Assembly: GCF_024757985.1 (NCBI RefSeq)
Contig: NZ_CP103289.1
Coordinates: 3,224,001-3,288,000 of the forward strand
Direction: 5' to 3'
Source of the DNA: Cellulomonas sp. NS3
Lineage (GTDB): Bacteria; Actinomycetota; Actinomycetes; Actinomycetales; Cellulomonadaceae
Length of the DNA stretch: 64,000 bases
The position numbers were made by a program, and so were the translations under genes. How positions within the stretch are numbered: position 1 is the stretch's first letter; each line of letters starts with the position of its first letter. Of this stretch, positions 33,179-43,011 are shown piece by piece. Under the pieces are notes generated by a model. That model was not told the origin of the DNA and did not search any database. It saw only the letters and a program-made list of their open reading frames with translations.

Positions 33179-33745
33179 ATGACTGCCTCACCCGTCGCAC
33201 CGGCCCGCACCCAGAGCACCCAGCACGACGCCGACCTCGCGCGACCCGGTCTCACCGTGGGCGCCCGCCGGGCGCTCGCCGCCCTCCGGATCGCCCTCGG
33301 GCTCGTCTTCCTGTGGCCCTTCCTCGACAAGACGTTCGGCCTCGGCTACGCCACGCCGTCCGAGGGCGCGTGGATCGCGGGCGGCACGCCCAGCCAGGGC
33401 TACCTGCTGCACGGCGTGGAGGGGCCCGCCAAGGACCTCTTCGCGTCGATCGCGAGCCCCGTCTCGGACTGGCTGTTCATGCTCGGGATGCTCGGCGTCG
33501 GGCTCGCGCTGCTGCTCGGCATCGGGCTGCGCGTCGCCGCGGTCGCCGCCGCGCTCCTCATGGTCCCGCTCTACATCGCGGCCTGGCCGTTCGCCGCGGG
33601 CAGCCAGAACCCCGTCGTCGACCAGCACCTCGTCTACACGCTCGCCGCGATCGCCCTCGCCGCGACCCTCGCCGGCGACACGTGGGGCCTCGGCCGCCCG
33701 TGGTCGCGCCTCGCGCTCGTCCGGGCGAACCCCTGGCTGCGCTGA
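33179..33745 (+). CDS. DoxX-like membrane protein
   Basis: 188 residues, four hydrophobic segments: RALAALRIALGLVFLWPFLD, VSDWLFMLGMLGVGLALLLG, RVAAVAAALLMVPLYIAAWP and HLVYTLAAIALAATLAGDTW. The FLWPFLDKTFGLGYATPSEG start and the overall plan fit the DoxX/thiosulfate-quinone oxidoreductase large-subunit group, which are membrane proteins often of unknown function. GAAGGAGCG precedes the ATG. The upstream region contains TTGACG (33114-33119) and TACGGT (33141-33146), but with a 21-base spacing that is too long for a standard promoter. Confidence 0.8.
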   Translation: MTASPVAPARTQSTQHDADLARPGLTVGARRALAALRIALGLVFLWPFLDKTFGLGYATPSEGAWIAGGTPSQGYLLHGVEGPAKDLFASIASPVSDWLFMLGMLGVGLALLLGIGLRVAAVAAALLMVPLYIAAWPFAAGSQNPVVDQHLVYTLAAIALAATLAGDTWGLGRPWSRLALVRANPWLR

Positions 33746-33773
33746 CGCACGTGCCCGCCGGGTGGCGTCGCCG

Positions 33774-34319
33774 TCAGTCGAGCTGCGCCGCCCGGAACTC
33801 GTCCTCGAGCATCCCCATCACGATCGAGTCGCACCACCGGTCGCCGTCGCGGTACGCGTCCCGCAGCCGGCCCTCGTGCCGGAACCCGAGGTTCTCGTAG
33901 ATCGCGATCGCCCGGTGGTTGATGCTCAGCACGTCGAGGCCCACGCGGTGCAGCCCGAGACCGTCGAACGCGAGCCCCAGCACGAGCTGGATCGCCTCCG
34001 TGCCGTAACCGCGCCCGCGGTAGGCGGGGCGCATCACGAGCCGCAGGTTGGCGCTGCGCACCACCGGGTCGATGTCGTTGAGGACGATCTCGCCGCGGTA
34101 CTCGTCGGAGCCGCTCGAGGTGACCGCGAGGTCGATGCGGTCCTCGTGCGTCGAGATCGTCGCGCACCACTCCGCGACCTGCTCGCGCGTGAACGTCGCG
34201 GTCGTGCCCGTGAGCCGCATGCCCTCGGGGTCGTGCACCAGGTCCCACATCGCGTCGGCGTCGTCCGCGCGGACGGGTCGCAACCGGATCATCTCGCCCT
34301 GGAGCGTCGGCTTCTCCAT
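33774..34319 (-). CDS. GNAT N-acetyltransferase (RimJ/RimL-like)
   Basis: 181 residues. GNAT domain of the RimJ/RimL type: MIRLRPVRADDADAMWDLVH at the N-terminus, RSANLRLVMRPAYRGRGYGT with the acetyl-CoA pyrophosphate-binding R-G-x-G, then EAIQLVLGLAFDGLGLHRVG, LDVLSINHRAIAIYENLGFR and HEGRLRDAYRDGDRWCDSIV. The C-terminal pattern is typical of ribosomal-protein or small-molecule acetyltransferases; the substrate is not predictable. AGGAGG lies upstream of ATG 34319. It is divergent from photolyase. Confidence 0.9.
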   Translation of the reverse strand: MEKPTLQGEMIRLRPVRADDADAMWDLVHDPEGMRLTGTTATFTREQVAEWCATISTHEDRIDLAVTSSGSDEYRGEIVLNDIDPVVRSANLRLVMRPAYRGRGYGTEAIQLVLGLAFDGLGLHRVGLDVLSINHRAIAIYENLGFRHEGRLRDAYRDGDRWCDSIVMGMLEDEFRAAQLD

Positions 34320-34484
34320 CGGTCCGTTCCTCCTGATCGTGGCCCCCACCCGGGAGCCTACGGACAGCGGGTGACCACCATGTTTCGCCGCGCTGCACGA
34401 GGCGAGGCCGGTCCTCGCGACCGGGCGGCGCCCACCCAGGCCTCCACCTGCCACGCTCCCCGCGCCGCGTCCGGGCCGCGCGGC

Positions 34485-34490
34485 TAGCGT
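34485..34490 (+). promoter_or_regulatory. -10 element of a leaderless promoter for the photolyase gene
   Basis: TAGCGT, then six bases (GACCGC), then the GTG start; no ribosome binding site. Confidence 0.5.
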
Positions 34491-34496
34491 GACCGC

Positions 34497-35849
34497 GTGA
34501 CCGCGATCCACTGGTTCCGACGCGACCTGCGCCTCGCGGACAACCCCGCCCTCCTCGCCGCCGGCGCCGACGGGCGCGACGTCCTGCCGCTGTTCGTGCT
34601 CGACGACGCGCTGCTGGCGCGGTCCGGCCCGCCGCGTCGTGCCTACCTGCTGCGCAGCCTGCGCGCGCTCGACGACGCGACCGGCGGACGTCTCGTGGTG
34701 CGCCGCGGCGCAGCGACCGAGGTGCTGCCCGAGGTGGCCCGGGAGGTCGCAGCCGACGAGGTCCACGTGGCGTCGTCGTACGAGCCCGCGGGCCGACGCC
34801 GCGACGAGCAGGTCCGGACGGCCCTCGAGGCGGCGGGCACCGCGCTCGTCGAGACCGGCTCGCCGTACGCCGTCGCCCCCGGCCGGCTGCGGACCGGCGG
34901 CGGGACCCCGTTCCAGGTGTTCACGCCGTTCCGCACGGCGTGGCTCGCGCACGGGTGGCGTGCACCCGCGACCGGCCCGGCGCCGCGCTGGGCGGACGGC
35001 GTCCGCAGCGACGGCCTGCCCGACGAGCCGGGACCCGACGGTCTGGACCTCCCCGATGCGGGTGAGGCCGCCGCGCGCGAGCGCTGGGCCGCGATGGTCG
35101 ACGACGGCCTCGCCGGGTACGCGGACGACCGCAACCGGCCCGACCTCGACGCGACGTCACGGATGTCGCCCGCGCTCAAGTGGGGCGAGGTCCACCCGCG
35201 CACGCTGCTCGCCGACCTCGCGCGCCGGCCCGGCGACGGCGCCGCGGCGTTCCGCTCCGAGCTCGCCTGGCGCGAGTTCCACGCCGACGTGCTGTTCCAC
35301 CACCCGACCGCGTCGTGGCAGTCGCTGCGCGAGGTCGTGCCCGACGACTCGTGGGTCACCGGCGAGCGCGAGGCCGCGGCGCTCGAGGTGTGGGCCGCCG
35401 GGCGCACCGGGTACCCGTTCGTCGACGCGGGGATGCGCCAGCTGCGCGCGGAGGGCTGGATGCACGGGCGCCTGCGCATGATCACCGCGTCGTTCCTGAT
35501 CAAGGACCTGCACGTCGCCTGGCAGCGCGGCGCCGCGCACTTCATGCGCTGGCTCGTCGACGGCGACGTGCCGCAGAACCAGCTCAACTGGCAGTGGGTC
35601 GCGGGCACCGGTCGCGACGCGGCGCCGTACTTCCGGGTCTTCAACCCGGTGACGCAGGGGCGCACGCTCGACCCCGACGGCGCGTACGTGCGGCGCTGGG
35701 TGCCCGAGCTGCGCGGCATCCCGGGGGCGGCGGTGCACGAGCCGTGGAAGCTGCCGCGCGCGGCGGCGCCGGACTACCCCGAGCGGGTCGTGGACCACGC
35801 CGAGGAGCGCAAGGCCGCGCTCGACGCGCACGCGCGCCGGTCGCGCTGA
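34497..35849 (+). CDS. phr: Deoxyribodipyrimidine photolyase (cryptochrome/photolyase family)
   Basis: 450 residues. It repairs UV-induced cyclobutane pyrimidine dimers using blue light. The N-terminal antenna domain opens with IHWFRRDLRLADNPALLAAG. The helical FAD domain carries SPALKWGEVHPRTLLADLAR, FRSELAWREFHADVLFHHP, TGYPFVDAGMRQLRAEGWMH and GRLRMITASFLIKDLHVAW, then GDVPQNQLNWQWVAGTGRDA and YFRVFNPVTQG. These are the CPD class I motifs. The GTG start is leaderless by the TAGCGT spacing. It faces gatB convergently, with a hairpin between. Confidence 0.95.
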   Translation: MTAIHWFRRDLRLADNPALLAAGADGRDVLPLFVLDDALLARSGPPRRAYLLRSLRALDDATGGRLVVRRGAATEVLPEVAREVAADEVHVASSYEPAGRRRDEQVRTALEAAGTALVETGSPYAVAPGRLRTGGGTPFQVFTPFRTAWLAHGWRAPATGPAPRWADGVRSDGLPDEPGPDGLDLPDAGEAAARERWAAMVDDGLAGYADDRNRPDLDATSRMSPALKWGEVHPRTLLADLARRPGDGAAAFRSELAWREFHADVLFHHPTASWQSLREVVPDDSWVTGEREAAALEVWAAGRTGYPFVDAGMRQLRAEGWMHGRLRMITASFLIKDLHVAWQRGAAHFMRWLVDGDVPQNQLNWQWVAGTGRDAAPYFRVFNPVTQGRTLDPDGAYVRRWVPELRGIPGAAVHEPWKLPRAAAPDYPERVVDHAEERKAALDAHARRSR

Positions 35850-35945
35850 GCACCCGGCCGCCGGAGGTCGACGGCGGCGCCCGGCCCCGCGCGGCGTCCC
35901 GCACCCGCCGCGCCACCACAACGCAGAAACCCTGCCTCCCAGGGA

Positions 35946-35989
35946 CGACGACGGCGGCCGGCCCCCGGAGGGACCGACCGCCGTCGTCG
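35946..35989. terminator. Hairpin between convergent phr and gatB
   Basis: CGACGACGGCGG and CCGCCGTCGTCG form a 12-bp perfect stem around a 20-base loop rich in GGCC/CCGG. It lies midway between the phr stop and the gatB stop and may end both transcripts. Confidence 0.65.
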
Positions 35990-36012
35990 CTGCTGCGTGC
36001 CTTGACTGGGCG

Positions 36013-37524
36013 TCAGCCCTGCGCCACGCGCTCGAGCACGAGCTCGCGCACGCGGCCCGCGTCGGCCTGACCGCGCGTGGCCTTCATGACCGCGCCGATG
36101 ATCGCGCCGACCGGGCCGAGGTTGCCGGAACGGATCTTCTCGGCGATGTCGGGCTGCCCGGCGAGCGCGGCGTCGATCGCCTCGAGCAGCGGGCCGTCGT
36201 CGGACACGACCTCGAGCCCGCGCGCGACGACGACCTGCTCGGGGCCGCCCTCGCCCGCGAGCACGCCCTCGAGCACCTGGCGCGCGAGCTTGTCGTTGAT
36301 CCGACCCGCGTCGACGAGCGCCTGGAGCTCGCCGATCTGGGTCGGGGTGATCGGCAGCTCGGCGAGCTCGACCTCCTGCTGCTTCGCGGTGCGGGCCAGC
36401 TCACCCATCCACCACTTGCGCGCGGCGGCCGGGCTCGCGCCCGCGCCGATCGTCGCCTCGATGAGCTCGATGGCACCGGCGTTGACCACGTCGCGCATCT
36501 CGGCGTCGGCGTAGCCCCACTCCCCCTGCAGCCGGCGGCGCCGGGCCGCGGGCAGCTCGGGGAGCGCGGCGCGGATCTCCTCGACCCACGCGCGGTCCGG
36601 CGCGATCGGCACGAGGTCCGGCTCCGGGAAGTAGCGGTAGTCCTCGGCGTCGGACTTCACGCGGCCCGGCGTGGTGCTGCCGGTGTCCTCGTGCCAGTGC
36701 CGGGTCTCCTGGACGATCGTGCCGCCCGCGTCGAGCACCGCGGCCTGGCGCGACACCTCGTAGCGGACCGCGCGCTCGACCGACCGGAACGAGTTCACGT
36801 TCTTGGTCTCGGTGCGGGTGCCGAGCGGCGACTCCGGGGTCGGGCGCAGCGACAGGTTCACGTCGGCGCGCACGTTGCCGCGCTCCATGCGGGCCTCGGA
36901 GACCCCGAGGGTGCGGAAGATGTCGCGGAGCGTCTGGACGTACGCGCGGGCGACCTCGGGGACGCGCGCGCCCGCACCCGTGATGGGCCGCGTGACGATC
37001 TCGACGAGCGGGATCCCGGCGCGGTTGTAGTCGACGAGCGAGTACTCGGCGCCGTGGATGCGCCCGGTCGAGCCGCCGACGTGGGTGTTCTTGCCGGCGT
37101 CCTCCTCCATGTGCGCGCGCTCGATCTCGACGCGGAACGTCGACCCGTCCTCGAGCTCGACGTCGATCCACCCGTCGAACGCGATGGGCTCGTCGTACTG
37201 CGACGTCTGGAAGTTTTTCGGGACGTCCGGGTAGAAGTAGTTCTTCCGCGCGAACCGGCAGCGCTCGGCGATCTGGCAGTTCAGCGCGAGGCCAATCCGG
37301 ATCGCGTACTCCACGGCCGTGCCGTTGACGACCGGCAGCGCGCCGGGCAGCCCGAGCGAGACCGGCGTCACGGCCGTGTTGGGCTCCTCGCCGAACGTCT
37401 GCGGCGCCGCGTCGAACATCTTGGTGCGCGTGCCGAGCTCGACGTGCACCTCGATGCCGAGCACCGGGTCGAACCGGGCCACGGCCTCGTCGTAGTCGAC
37501 CAGGTCGACGGTCTGCGTGCTCAT
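36013..37524 (-). CDS. gatB: Aspartyl/glutamyl-tRNA amidotransferase subunit B
   Basis: 503 residues. GatB binds the tRNA 3' end and the kinase site in the GatCAB complex, which converts Glu-tRNAGln (and Asp-tRNAAsn) to the amide. Visible marks are [40 protein letters not shown] with zinc-site cysteines in modified form, [20 protein letters not shown], and [17 protein letters not shown]. The C-terminal helical/YqeY tail runs from about 355 ([13 protein letters not shown]) to the end. It overlaps gatA by four bases; GGAGGTG inside the end of gatA is the binding site. Confidence 0.96.
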   Translation of the reverse strand: MSTQTVDLVDYDEAVARFDPVLGIEVHVELGTRTKMFDAAPQTFGEEPNTAVTPVSLGLPGALPVVNGTAVEYAIRIGLALNCQIAERCRFARKNYFYPDVPKNFQTSQYDEPIAFDGWIDVELEDGSTFRVEIERAHMEEDAGKNTHVGGSTGRIHGAEYSLVDYNRAGIPLVEIVTRPITGAGARVPEVARAYVQTLRDIFRTLGVSEARMERGNVRADVNLSLRPTPESPLGTRTETKNVNSFRSVERAVRYEVSRQAAVLDAGGTIVQETRHWHEDTGSTTPGRVKSDAEDYRYFPEPDLVPIAPDRAWVEEIRAALPELPAARRRRLQGEWGYADAEMRDVVNAGAIELIEATIGAGASPAAARKWWMGELARTAKQQEVELAELPITPTQIGELQALVDAGRINDKLARQVLEGVLAGEGGPEQVVVARGLEVVSDDGPLLEAIDAALAGQPDIAEKIRSGNLGPVGAIIGAVMKATRGQADAGRVRELVLERVAQG

Positions 37525-39035
37525 CGCGCCACCTCCAGCTCCGGCGCGCGGTCGAGGATCGACCCGCCCCACTGCGCCTCGAGCAGCGCCTCGAGCGCCG
37601 CCCCCACCCGGTACAGCCGGTCGTCGGCCTTCGCCGGTGCGAGCACCTGGAAGCCGACCGGCAGGCCGTCGTCGGACAGCCCGTTGGGGACCGAGAGCCC
37701 CGGGACGCCCGCGAGGTTCGCGGGGATGGTCGCGACGTCGTTGAGGTACATCGCGAGCGGGTCGTCGAGCTTCTCGCCCAGCTTGAACGCCGTGGTCGGC
37801 GCCGTCGGCGAGACGAGCACGTCGGCCTTCGTGAACGCGGCGTCGAAGTCGCGCTGGATCAGCGTGCGGACCTTCTGCGCGCTGCCGTAGTACGCGTCGT
37901 AGTACCCGGCGGACAGCGCGTACGTGCCGAGGATGATGCGCCGCTTGACCTCGTCGCCGAAGCCGGCGCCGCGGGTCGCGCCCATGACGCGCTCGGCGGT
38001 GACCGGGCCGTCGGCGGGCTCGACGCGCAGGCCGAAGCGCATGCCGTCGAACTTGGCGAGGTTGCTCGACGCCTCGCTCGGCAGGATCAGGTAGTACGCG
38101 CCGAGCGCGTAGGTGAAGTGCGGGCACGAGACCTCGACGATCTCGGCGCCCGCGCCGCGCAGCACGTCGAGCGACTCGGCGAAGCGTGCGCTCACGCCGG
38201 GCTGGTAGCCCTCGCCCGTGAGCTCGGTGACGACGCCGACGCGCACGCCGGTCAGGTCACCGGTGAGGCCCTGGCGCGCCGCATCGACGAGCCCGGGCAG
38301 GGGCTCGTCGATCGACGTGGAGTCGCGCGGGTCGTGGCCGCCGATGAGCTCGTGCAGCAGCGCCGAGTCGAGCACGGTGCGCGTCACGGGGCCGGCCTGG
38401 TCGAGGCTCGACGCGAGCGCGATGAGCCCGTAGCGCGAGACGCCGCCGTACGTCGGCTTGACGCCCACCGTGCCGGTCACGGCAGCGGGCTGCCGGATCG
38501 AGCCGCCGGTGTCGGTGCCGATCGCGAGCGGGGCCTCGAACGCGGCGACCGCCGCCGCCGAGCCACCACCCGAGCCGCCGGGGATCCGGTCGAGGTCCCA
38601 GGGGTTGTGGGTGTTGCCGAACGCGGAGTGCTCGGTGCTCGAGCCCATCGCGAACTCGTCCATGTTGGTCTTGCCGAGGATCGGCAGGCCCGCGGCCTTG
38701 ATCCGCTCGACGAGCGTCGCGTCGTACGGCGGGACCCAGTTCTCCAGGATCTTCGAGCCCGCGGTCGTCGGCAGGCCCTTCGTGACGATGATGTCCTTGA
38801 CGGCGATCGGCACGCCCGCGAGCGTGTGGAGCTGCTCGCCGGCCGCGCGCCGGGCGTCGACATCCCGCGCCGTGGCGAGCGCCTCCTCGCCGCTGACGTG
38901 CAGGAACGCGTGCACCGCGGGCTCGACGGCGGCGATCCGGTCGAGGTGGGCCTGCGTCGCCTCGACGCTCGAGACCTCACCGGCGGCGAGACGCTCGGCG
39001 AGGTCGGCGGCGGTCAGGCGCGTGAGGTCGCTCAT
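37521..39035 (-). CDS. gatA: Aspartyl/glutamyl-tRNA amidotransferase subunit A
   Basis: 504 residues, amidase-signature enzyme. It hydrolyses glutamine and passes ammonia to GatB. The Ser-cisSer-Lys triad is visible: Lys in [20 protein letters not shown] (about 79), the Gly/Ser-rich [20 protein letters not shown] (about 150-169), and the catalytic Ser in [20 protein letters not shown]. The rest ([39 protein letters not shown]) matches GatA closely. GGAGGAG lies before ATG 39035. It abuts gatC (TGATG) and overlaps gatB. Confidence 0.96.
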   Translation of the reverse strand: MSDLTRLTAADLAERLAAGEVSSVEATQAHLDRIAAVEPAVHAFLHVSGEEALATARDVDARRAAGEQLHTLAGVPIAVKDIIVTKGLPTTAGSKILENWVPPYDATLVERIKAAGLPILGKTNMDEFAMGSSTEHSAFGNTHNPWDLDRIPGGSGGGSAAAVAAFEAPLAIGTDTGGSIRQPAAVTGTVGVKPTYGGVSRYGLIALASSLDQAGPVTRTVLDSALLHELIGGHDPRDSTSIDEPLPGLVDAARQGLTGDLTGVRVGVVTELTGEGYQPGVSARFAESLDVLRGAGAEIVEVSCPHFTYALGAYYLILPSEASSNLAKFDGMRFGLRVEPADGPVTAERVMGATRGAGFGDEVKRRIILGTYALSAGYYDAYYGSAQKVRTLIQRDFDAAFTKADVLVSPTAPTTAFKLGEKLDDPLAMYLNDVATIPANLAGVPGLSVPNGLSDDGLPVGFQVLAPAKADDRLYRVGAALEALLEAQWGGSILDRAPELEVAR

Positions 39036-39331
39036 CAGTCCTCCTCCAGGATCTGCGGGACGAGGAACTTGCCGTCGCGCGCGGCCGGGGCACCCGCGAG
39101 GGCGTCGGCGGCGAGCAGCGGGGCCTCGGGGACGTCCGCGCGGAAGACGTTCGTGAGCGGGAGCGGGTGGCTCGTGGCGGGCACGTCGGGCGTGGCGACC
39201 TCGCTGACCCGCGCGACCGACTCGACGATCACGTCGAGCTCGCCCGCGAGACGGTCGAGCTCGGCGGGCGTCAGGTCGATCCGGGCCAGGGCTGCCACGC
39301 GCGCGACCTCGTCGCGGGAGAGGGTGGACAT
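39035..39331 (-). CDS. gatC: Aspartyl/glutamyl-tRNA amidotransferase subunit C
   Basis: 98 residues, the small belt subunit that wraps GatA and stabilises Gat[23 protein letters not shown] and [20 protein letters not shown] form the usual helical start, and the chain ends with [11 protein letters not shown]-type sequence followed by [12 protein letters not shown], the typical GatC tail. The ATG lies six bases after TAGACT with no ribosome binding site, so gatCAB is likely a leaderless operon. Confidence 0.94.
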   Translation of the reverse strand: MSTLSRDEVARVAALARIDLTPAELDRLAGELDVIVESVARVSEVATPDVPATSHPLPLTNVFRADVPEAPLLAADALAGAPAARDGKFLVPQILEED

Positions 39332-39337
39332 GGGGGA

Positions 39338-39343
39338 AGTCTA
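39338..39343 (-). promoter_or_regulatory. -10 element of a leaderless promoter for gatCAB
   Basis: TAGACT on the minus strand, six bases (TCCCCC), then the gatC ATG. Confidence 0.5.
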
Positions 39344-39453
39344 GGGCGTGCGGCCGTCCGGCCCGGCGAGCGGCACGGCGGTCCCCGCGGCCGCGCCGCC
39401 CCCGGTGGGCAGGGTCACCGACCGAGCCGAGAGCCGCCACGTTCGACTGACGA

Positions 39454-39496
39454 AACGTTCTACAACGTTGACATGCGCGGACGCGGCGCACTACCT
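39454..39496 (+). promoter_or_regulatory. Putative GH43 promoter with AACGTT repeat
   Basis: TTGACA (39468-39473) and CTACCT (39491-39496) are separated by 17 bases. AACGTTCTACAACGTT (39454-39469) overlaps the -35; it is two copies of the palindrome AACGTT four bases apart, of the kind bound by LacI-family regulators. The start codon is about 220 bases downstream. Confidence 0.5.
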
Positions 39497-39686
39497 CTGG
39501 AGGTCCTGCTCGCACGGCGGTGGCACCACGACGACGTGGGACGCACCGCCGGGCGCCGCAGCCCGTACCGGTGCCGGGCGTGACCCGCCTCGCCGGGCGC
39601 ACGACCTGTCCCCTGACGCTCGTCGCCGTACCCAGCACCACGCACCGTCGTGCGCCCGGCCTGTGCCGCCGAGCGCCGACCGCCCG

Positions 39687-39702
39687 GTGTGAGCGCTCAC
39701 AC
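39687..39702. promoter_or_regulatory. Perfect LacI-type operator before the GH43 gene
   Basis: GTGTGAGCGCTCACAC is a perfect 16-base palindrome, 17 bases before the ATG at 39720. The inner TGTGAGCGCTCACA equals the core of the symmetric lac operator. A one-mismatch copy lies before the CE15 esterase (54645-54660). Confidence 0.8.
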
Positions 39703-39719
39703 GATCCGAGAGGACTCCC

Positions 39720-41678
39720 ATGCCTGCACTCCCCCGCCTGCACTCCCCCGCCGCCCACCGCACCGGCACGCCCACCCGGAGCCGCGCCCACCACGTGCTG
39801 CGCCGCATCGTCGCCGCCGCGGGTGCAGCCGTGCTCGTCGCCGCGGCGCTCGTCGTCCCCACCGCCCCCGCCACGGCCGTCGGCGAGGACACCGTCCGCA
39901 ACCCGCTCCTGCCCGACGGCGCCGACCCGTGGCTGCAGTTCCACGACGGCAACTACTACCTCGCGACGACCACCTGGAGCTCGCAGCTCGTCATGCGCAA
40001 GTCCCCGACGCTGGCCGGGCTGCGGGGCGCCGCACCCGTGCACGTCTGGTCGGAGACCGCGGCCGACAGCGGGTTCAACTTCTGGGCGCCCGAGTTCCAC
40101 CGGCTGACCGGGCCCAACGGCACCCGCTGGTACCTCATGTACACCTCGGGGACGAGCGCGAACCTCGACGGGCAGAAGCTCCGCGTGCTCGAGAGCGCGG
40201 GCGACGACCCGATGGGCCCGTACACGTTCAGGAGCACGCCGATGCCGAACAGCTGGAACATCGACGGCAGCTACCTGACGGTCGGCAACCAGCTCTACCT
40301 GCTGTGGTCCGAGTGGCAGGGCCCTGACCAGAGCCTGTGGATCTCCCGCATGACCAACCCGTGGACCGTCACGGGCGCGCGCGTGCTCATCTCGCGGCCC
40401 ACGCACGGCTGGGAGACGCAGGGCGGACGGACCAACGAGGCCCCCGAGGTGATCCAGCGGGGCGGCCGGACGCACGTCGTGTACTCGGCGAGCTCCTGCA
40501 ACACCCCCGACTACAAGCTCGGCCTGCTCACGCTCACCGGGAGCGACCCCCTGTCGGCGTCGTCCTGGACCAAGCGCTCGACGCCGGTCTTCGAGCGTGG
40601 CAACGGTGTGTACGGCCCGGGCCACAACGGGTTCTTCCGGTCCCCCGACGGGACCCAGGACTGGATCGTCTACCACGGCAACGCGTCGGCCTCCCAGGGC
40701 TGCGGCGACACCCGCTCGACCCGCGCCCAGCCGTTCACGTGGGCGTCGGACAGCACCCCCGTCCTCGGCGCTCCCGCCTCGACGAGCACCGACCTCGCCG
40801 TCCCGTCCGGGGAGAAGGGCCCGATCACCGCGGCGGTCGAGGGTGCCGCGTACACGCTCGTCAACCGCAGCACCGCTCGCTGCGCCGGCGTGACCGGGAG
40901 CTCGGGGGCCGACGGCGCCGACGTCGCCCAGTACGGCTGCGACACCGCGTCGAGCCGCTGGGTCCTCGACCCGACCGCCGACGGGTACTACCGGCTCGTC
41001 AACAAGGCGAGCAACAAGGTCGTCGACGTCGCGGACTGCGGCTCGGCGGACGGCACGGACGTGCGCCAGTGGGCGTGGCTCGACAACCAGTGCCAGCAGT
41101 GGCAGGTCACCCCGACGAGCGACGGCTGGTCGCGGCTCACCAACCGCGCGACCGGCAAGGTGCTCGACCTGGCCGACTGCGGCGCCGCGGACGCCACGAA
41201 CATCCGGATCTGGTCCTCGACCGGCTCGACGTGCCAGCAGTGGCGCCTCGCCCCCGCCGGGACCCTCGCGGTCGTGAGCAGCCAGAGCGGCAAGGTGCTC
41301 GACGTGGCCGACTGCTCGACGGCCTCGGGTGCGGCCGTGCGGTCCTGGGCCTGGAACGGGGCCGCGTGCCAGCGGTGGACGTTCGCGCACACCGACAACG
41401 GCTACTACCGCGTGCAGCCGGCGTCGTCGCCCGGGAGCTGCCTCGTCGTGGCCTCCGGCTCCACGGCCGACGGCGCCGCGCTGCGCCAGGGTGCGTGCTC
41501 GGCCACGGGCAGCCAGTGGCGGGTCGAACCGCTCGCCGACGGCTCGGTGCGGCTCGTGGCACGGCACTCCGGCAAGGTGCTCGACCTGTCGGGCTGCGGG
41601 CTCGCGAACGGGAACGCGCTCGTGCAGTGGCCGTGGCTGGACAACATCTGCCAGCGCTTCACCCTGCGCACCGTCTGA
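39720..41678 (+). CDS. Secreted GH43 hydrolase with two ricin-type (CBM13) domains
   Basis: 652 residues. A long signal peptide ([20 protein letters not shown] then PTAPATA) precedes the GH43 propeller (about 55-365): [20 protein letters not shown] with the base Asp, [40 protein letters not shown] and [20 protein letters not shown] with the acid Glu. About 375-652 are two ricin-B trefoils with QQW repeats ([16 protein letters not shown]) and [20 protein letters not shown]. Likely an alpha-L-arabinofuranosidase or arabinan/xylan hydrolase. A perfect LacI-type palindrome lies just before the start, so expression is probably sugar-induced. GAGAGGAC precedes the ATG. Confidence 0.92.
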   Translation: MPALPRLHSPAAHRTGTPTRSRAHHVLRRIVAAAGAAVLVAAALVVPTAPATAVGEDTVRNPLLPDGADPWLQFHDGNYYLATTTWSSQLVMRKSPTLAGLRGAAPVHVWSETAADSGFNFWAPEFHRLTGPNGTRWYLMYTSGTSANLDGQKLRVLESAGDDPMGPYTFRSTPMPNSWNIDGSYLTVGNQLYLLWSEWQGPDQSLWISRMTNPWTVTGARVLISRPTHGWETQGGRTNEAPEVIQRGGRTHVVYSASSCNTPDYKLGLLTLTGSDPLSASSWTKRSTPVFERGNGVYGPGHNGFFRSPDGTQDWIVYHGNASASQGCGDTRSTRAQPFTWASDSTPVLGAPASTSTDLAVPSGEKGPITAAVEGAAYTLVNRSTARCAGVTGSSGADGADVAQYGCDTASSRWVLDPTADGYYRLVNKASNKVVDVADCGSADGTDVRQWAWLDNQCQQWQVTPTSDGWSRLTNRATGKVLDLADCGAADATNIRIWSSTGSTCQQWRLAPAGTLAVVSSQSGKVLDVADCSTASGAAVRSWAWNGAACQRWTFAHTDNGYYRVQPASSPGSCLVVASGSTADGAALRQGACSATGSQWRVEPLADGSVRLVARHSGKVLDLSGCGLANGNALVQWPWLDNICQRFTLRTV

Positions 41679-41692
41679 CGGGCGGGCTCGTC

Positions 41693-41725
41693 GGGGGCGG
41701 GGCCGGGCGTCCGGTCCTCGCCCCC
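41693..41725 (+). terminator. Hairpin after the GH43 gene
   Basis: GGGGGCG and CGCCCCC form a 7-bp stem with a 19-base GC-rich loop, 15 bases after the stop codon. Confidence 0.5.
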
Positions 41726-41769
41726 GGCGGGTGACCGGTCCTCGGCGCCGAGGTGGACGCGCGCGCAGA

Positions 41770-42186
41770 TCAGACGCGGTCGACGGCAGCCGTGACCAGG
41801 GCGAGCAGCGCGTCGGCGTACGCGTCGCCGGCGTCGTCGGCCCGGAATCCGCGCGGGCCCCGGCCGGGCAGCTCGACCACGACCTCGAAGCCGTCCTCGA
41901 CCCGGGTCAGGCTCCGGAACGTCCCGCCGAGCAGCTCGCGCAGCTGGTCCTCGCCCGGGAGCCAGACCGCGTCCTCCTGCGCCACGGAGTCCAGCGCCCA
42001 CTCGGTCGTGCCGTTGAAGCCCAGCACCGTGCCGGTCGAGAACTCGTGCGCCTCGATCATCATGTCCGAGATGGTGAAGACCTCGCCGCTGAGGTCCGGC
42101 TGGCGCAGCGTGAAGCGGTCGCCCGAGCGCGGTCGCCAGCGCAGGCCGGCCGAGTGGAGCAGCAGAGCACGGTCCACCGAGATCAT
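41770..42186 (-). CDS. Conserved actinobacterial protein of unknown function
   Basis: 138 residues, soluble, without signal peptide or membrane segment. Visible features are [60 protein letters not shown] and [19 protein letters not shown]. It resembles a short actinobacterial family sometimes labelled as pilus-assembly-like, but no pilus gene is nearby and I do not trust that label. GATACT lies six bases before the ATG (possible leaderless start). It is convergent with the GH43 gene and divergent from the exported-protein trio. Confidence 0.7.
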   Translation of the reverse strand: MISVDRALLLHSAGLRWRPRSGDRFTLRQPDLSGEVFTISDMMIEAHEFSTGTVLGFNGTTEWALDSVAQEDAVWLPGEDQLRELLGGTFRSLTRVEDGFEVVVELPGRGPRGFRADDAGDAYADALLALVTAAVDRV

Positions 42187-42321
42187 CCGCCCAGTATCAG
42201 GTCGACCGCCGAGGACCGCGCGGCGGAGCGGCGGCCCTCGGCACGGTGCTCTCGCGCGGCCGCCCGTGGTCCCCGACCGAGGTCGCCGCAGGGCGCGAGC
42301 GGGCAGCACCCGCCGTGTCCC

Positions 42322-42327
42322 TAGACT
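42322..42327 (+). promoter_or_regulatory. -10 element of a leaderless promoter for the exported-protein trio
   Basis: TAGACT, six bases (CTGCGC), then GTG at 42334. Confidence 0.5.
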
Positions 42328-42333
42328 CTGCGC

Positions 42334-43011
42334 GTGCCCACGCCGCCCGCCGACCGCCGCGCGCTGCGCGAGCGTGCCCGGCGGAGCGGGAGCGTCGTCG
42401 CGCAGCGCCTGCTCGACCAGCCGCTGCGCAACCTCGGCGTCGGTGGCGCGATCGCGCTGCTCGCGGCGACAGCGGCCTTCGGCGGGCTCGAGCCGGCCGC
42501 GTCGCCGACCCTGCCGGACGTGGAGGTCGGCGAGACGGTCGTGGCGGCCCCGTTCGAGCTCACGGTCGACAAGGTGCTGTGGGTCGACGAGCTGCCGGGC
42601 GCCTACCTGAGCGAGGACGGGAACCGCTGGCTCGCGCTGACCGCCACGGTCACCAGCACGGCGGACCGGACCGTCACGGGCGTCACGCTGCGCGACGCCC
42701 TCGGGCTCGTGGGTGTGGACGGCCTCGTCGGTGAGCCGACGGCCGGCACCGACCGCGTGCTCTCCTCGCAGCGCCTCCTGCTCGCGGACGGCAGCGACCT
42801 CTCCCCCGTCCAGCCGGGGCTCGAGTACGAGGTCGTGTTCCTGTTCGAGCAGGACGGCTCGGTGCCGCCGCCCGAGCAGGTCACCGTCCAGGCCGTCGGG
42901 CAGACGTGGCGACCGAGCAGCCTCGACACCGGGTTCGGCTGGTTCGACCCGACCGTCGTCGCGCAGGGCAGGCTGGCGATGCGCCAGGCCGTGGACGAGG
43001 GGGACGCGTGA
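42334..43011 (+). CDS. Exported single-TM protein, first of a coupled trio
   Basis: 225 residues. A basic N-terminus is followed by one hydrophobic segment (about 32-52, LRNLGVGGAIALLAATAAFG) and an ectodomain of about 170 residues. The ectodomain starts LPDVEVGETVVAAPFELTVD and has TATVTSTADRTVTGVTLRDA, a beta-rich pattern like the DUF4352/telokin-like fold used by many actinobacterial exported proteins. No function is recognised. The next gene starts inside its stop codon (GTGA), and the third follows in the same way, so the three are one transcript. Confidence 0.72.
   Translation: MPTPPADRRALRERARRSGSVVAQRLLDQPLRNLGVGGAIALLAATAAFGGLEPAASPTLPDVEVGETVVAAPFELTVDKVLWVDELPGAYLSEDGNRWLALTATVTSTADRTVTGVTLRDALGLVGVDGLVGEPTAGTDRVLSSQRLLLADGSDLSPVQPGLEYEVVFLFEQDGSVPPPEQVTVQAVGQTWRPSSLDTGFGWFDPTVVAQGRLAMRQAVDEGDA

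Larger units (their letters stand above)
39344..39719. other. Regulatory region before the third GH43 gene
   Basis: About 375 bases without a convincing gene. It holds a promoter with an AACGTT double palindrome at its -35 (39454-39496) and a perfect LacI-type palindrome just before the start codon (39687-39702). The stretch between them shows nothing I can name. Confidence 0.5.

Noticed and set aside
41770-42186. Label of the 138-residue protein as a pilus assembly protein
   Set aside because: No pilus gene is nearby and the sequence shows no ATPase or receiver domain; the label would rest only on memory of automatic annotations.
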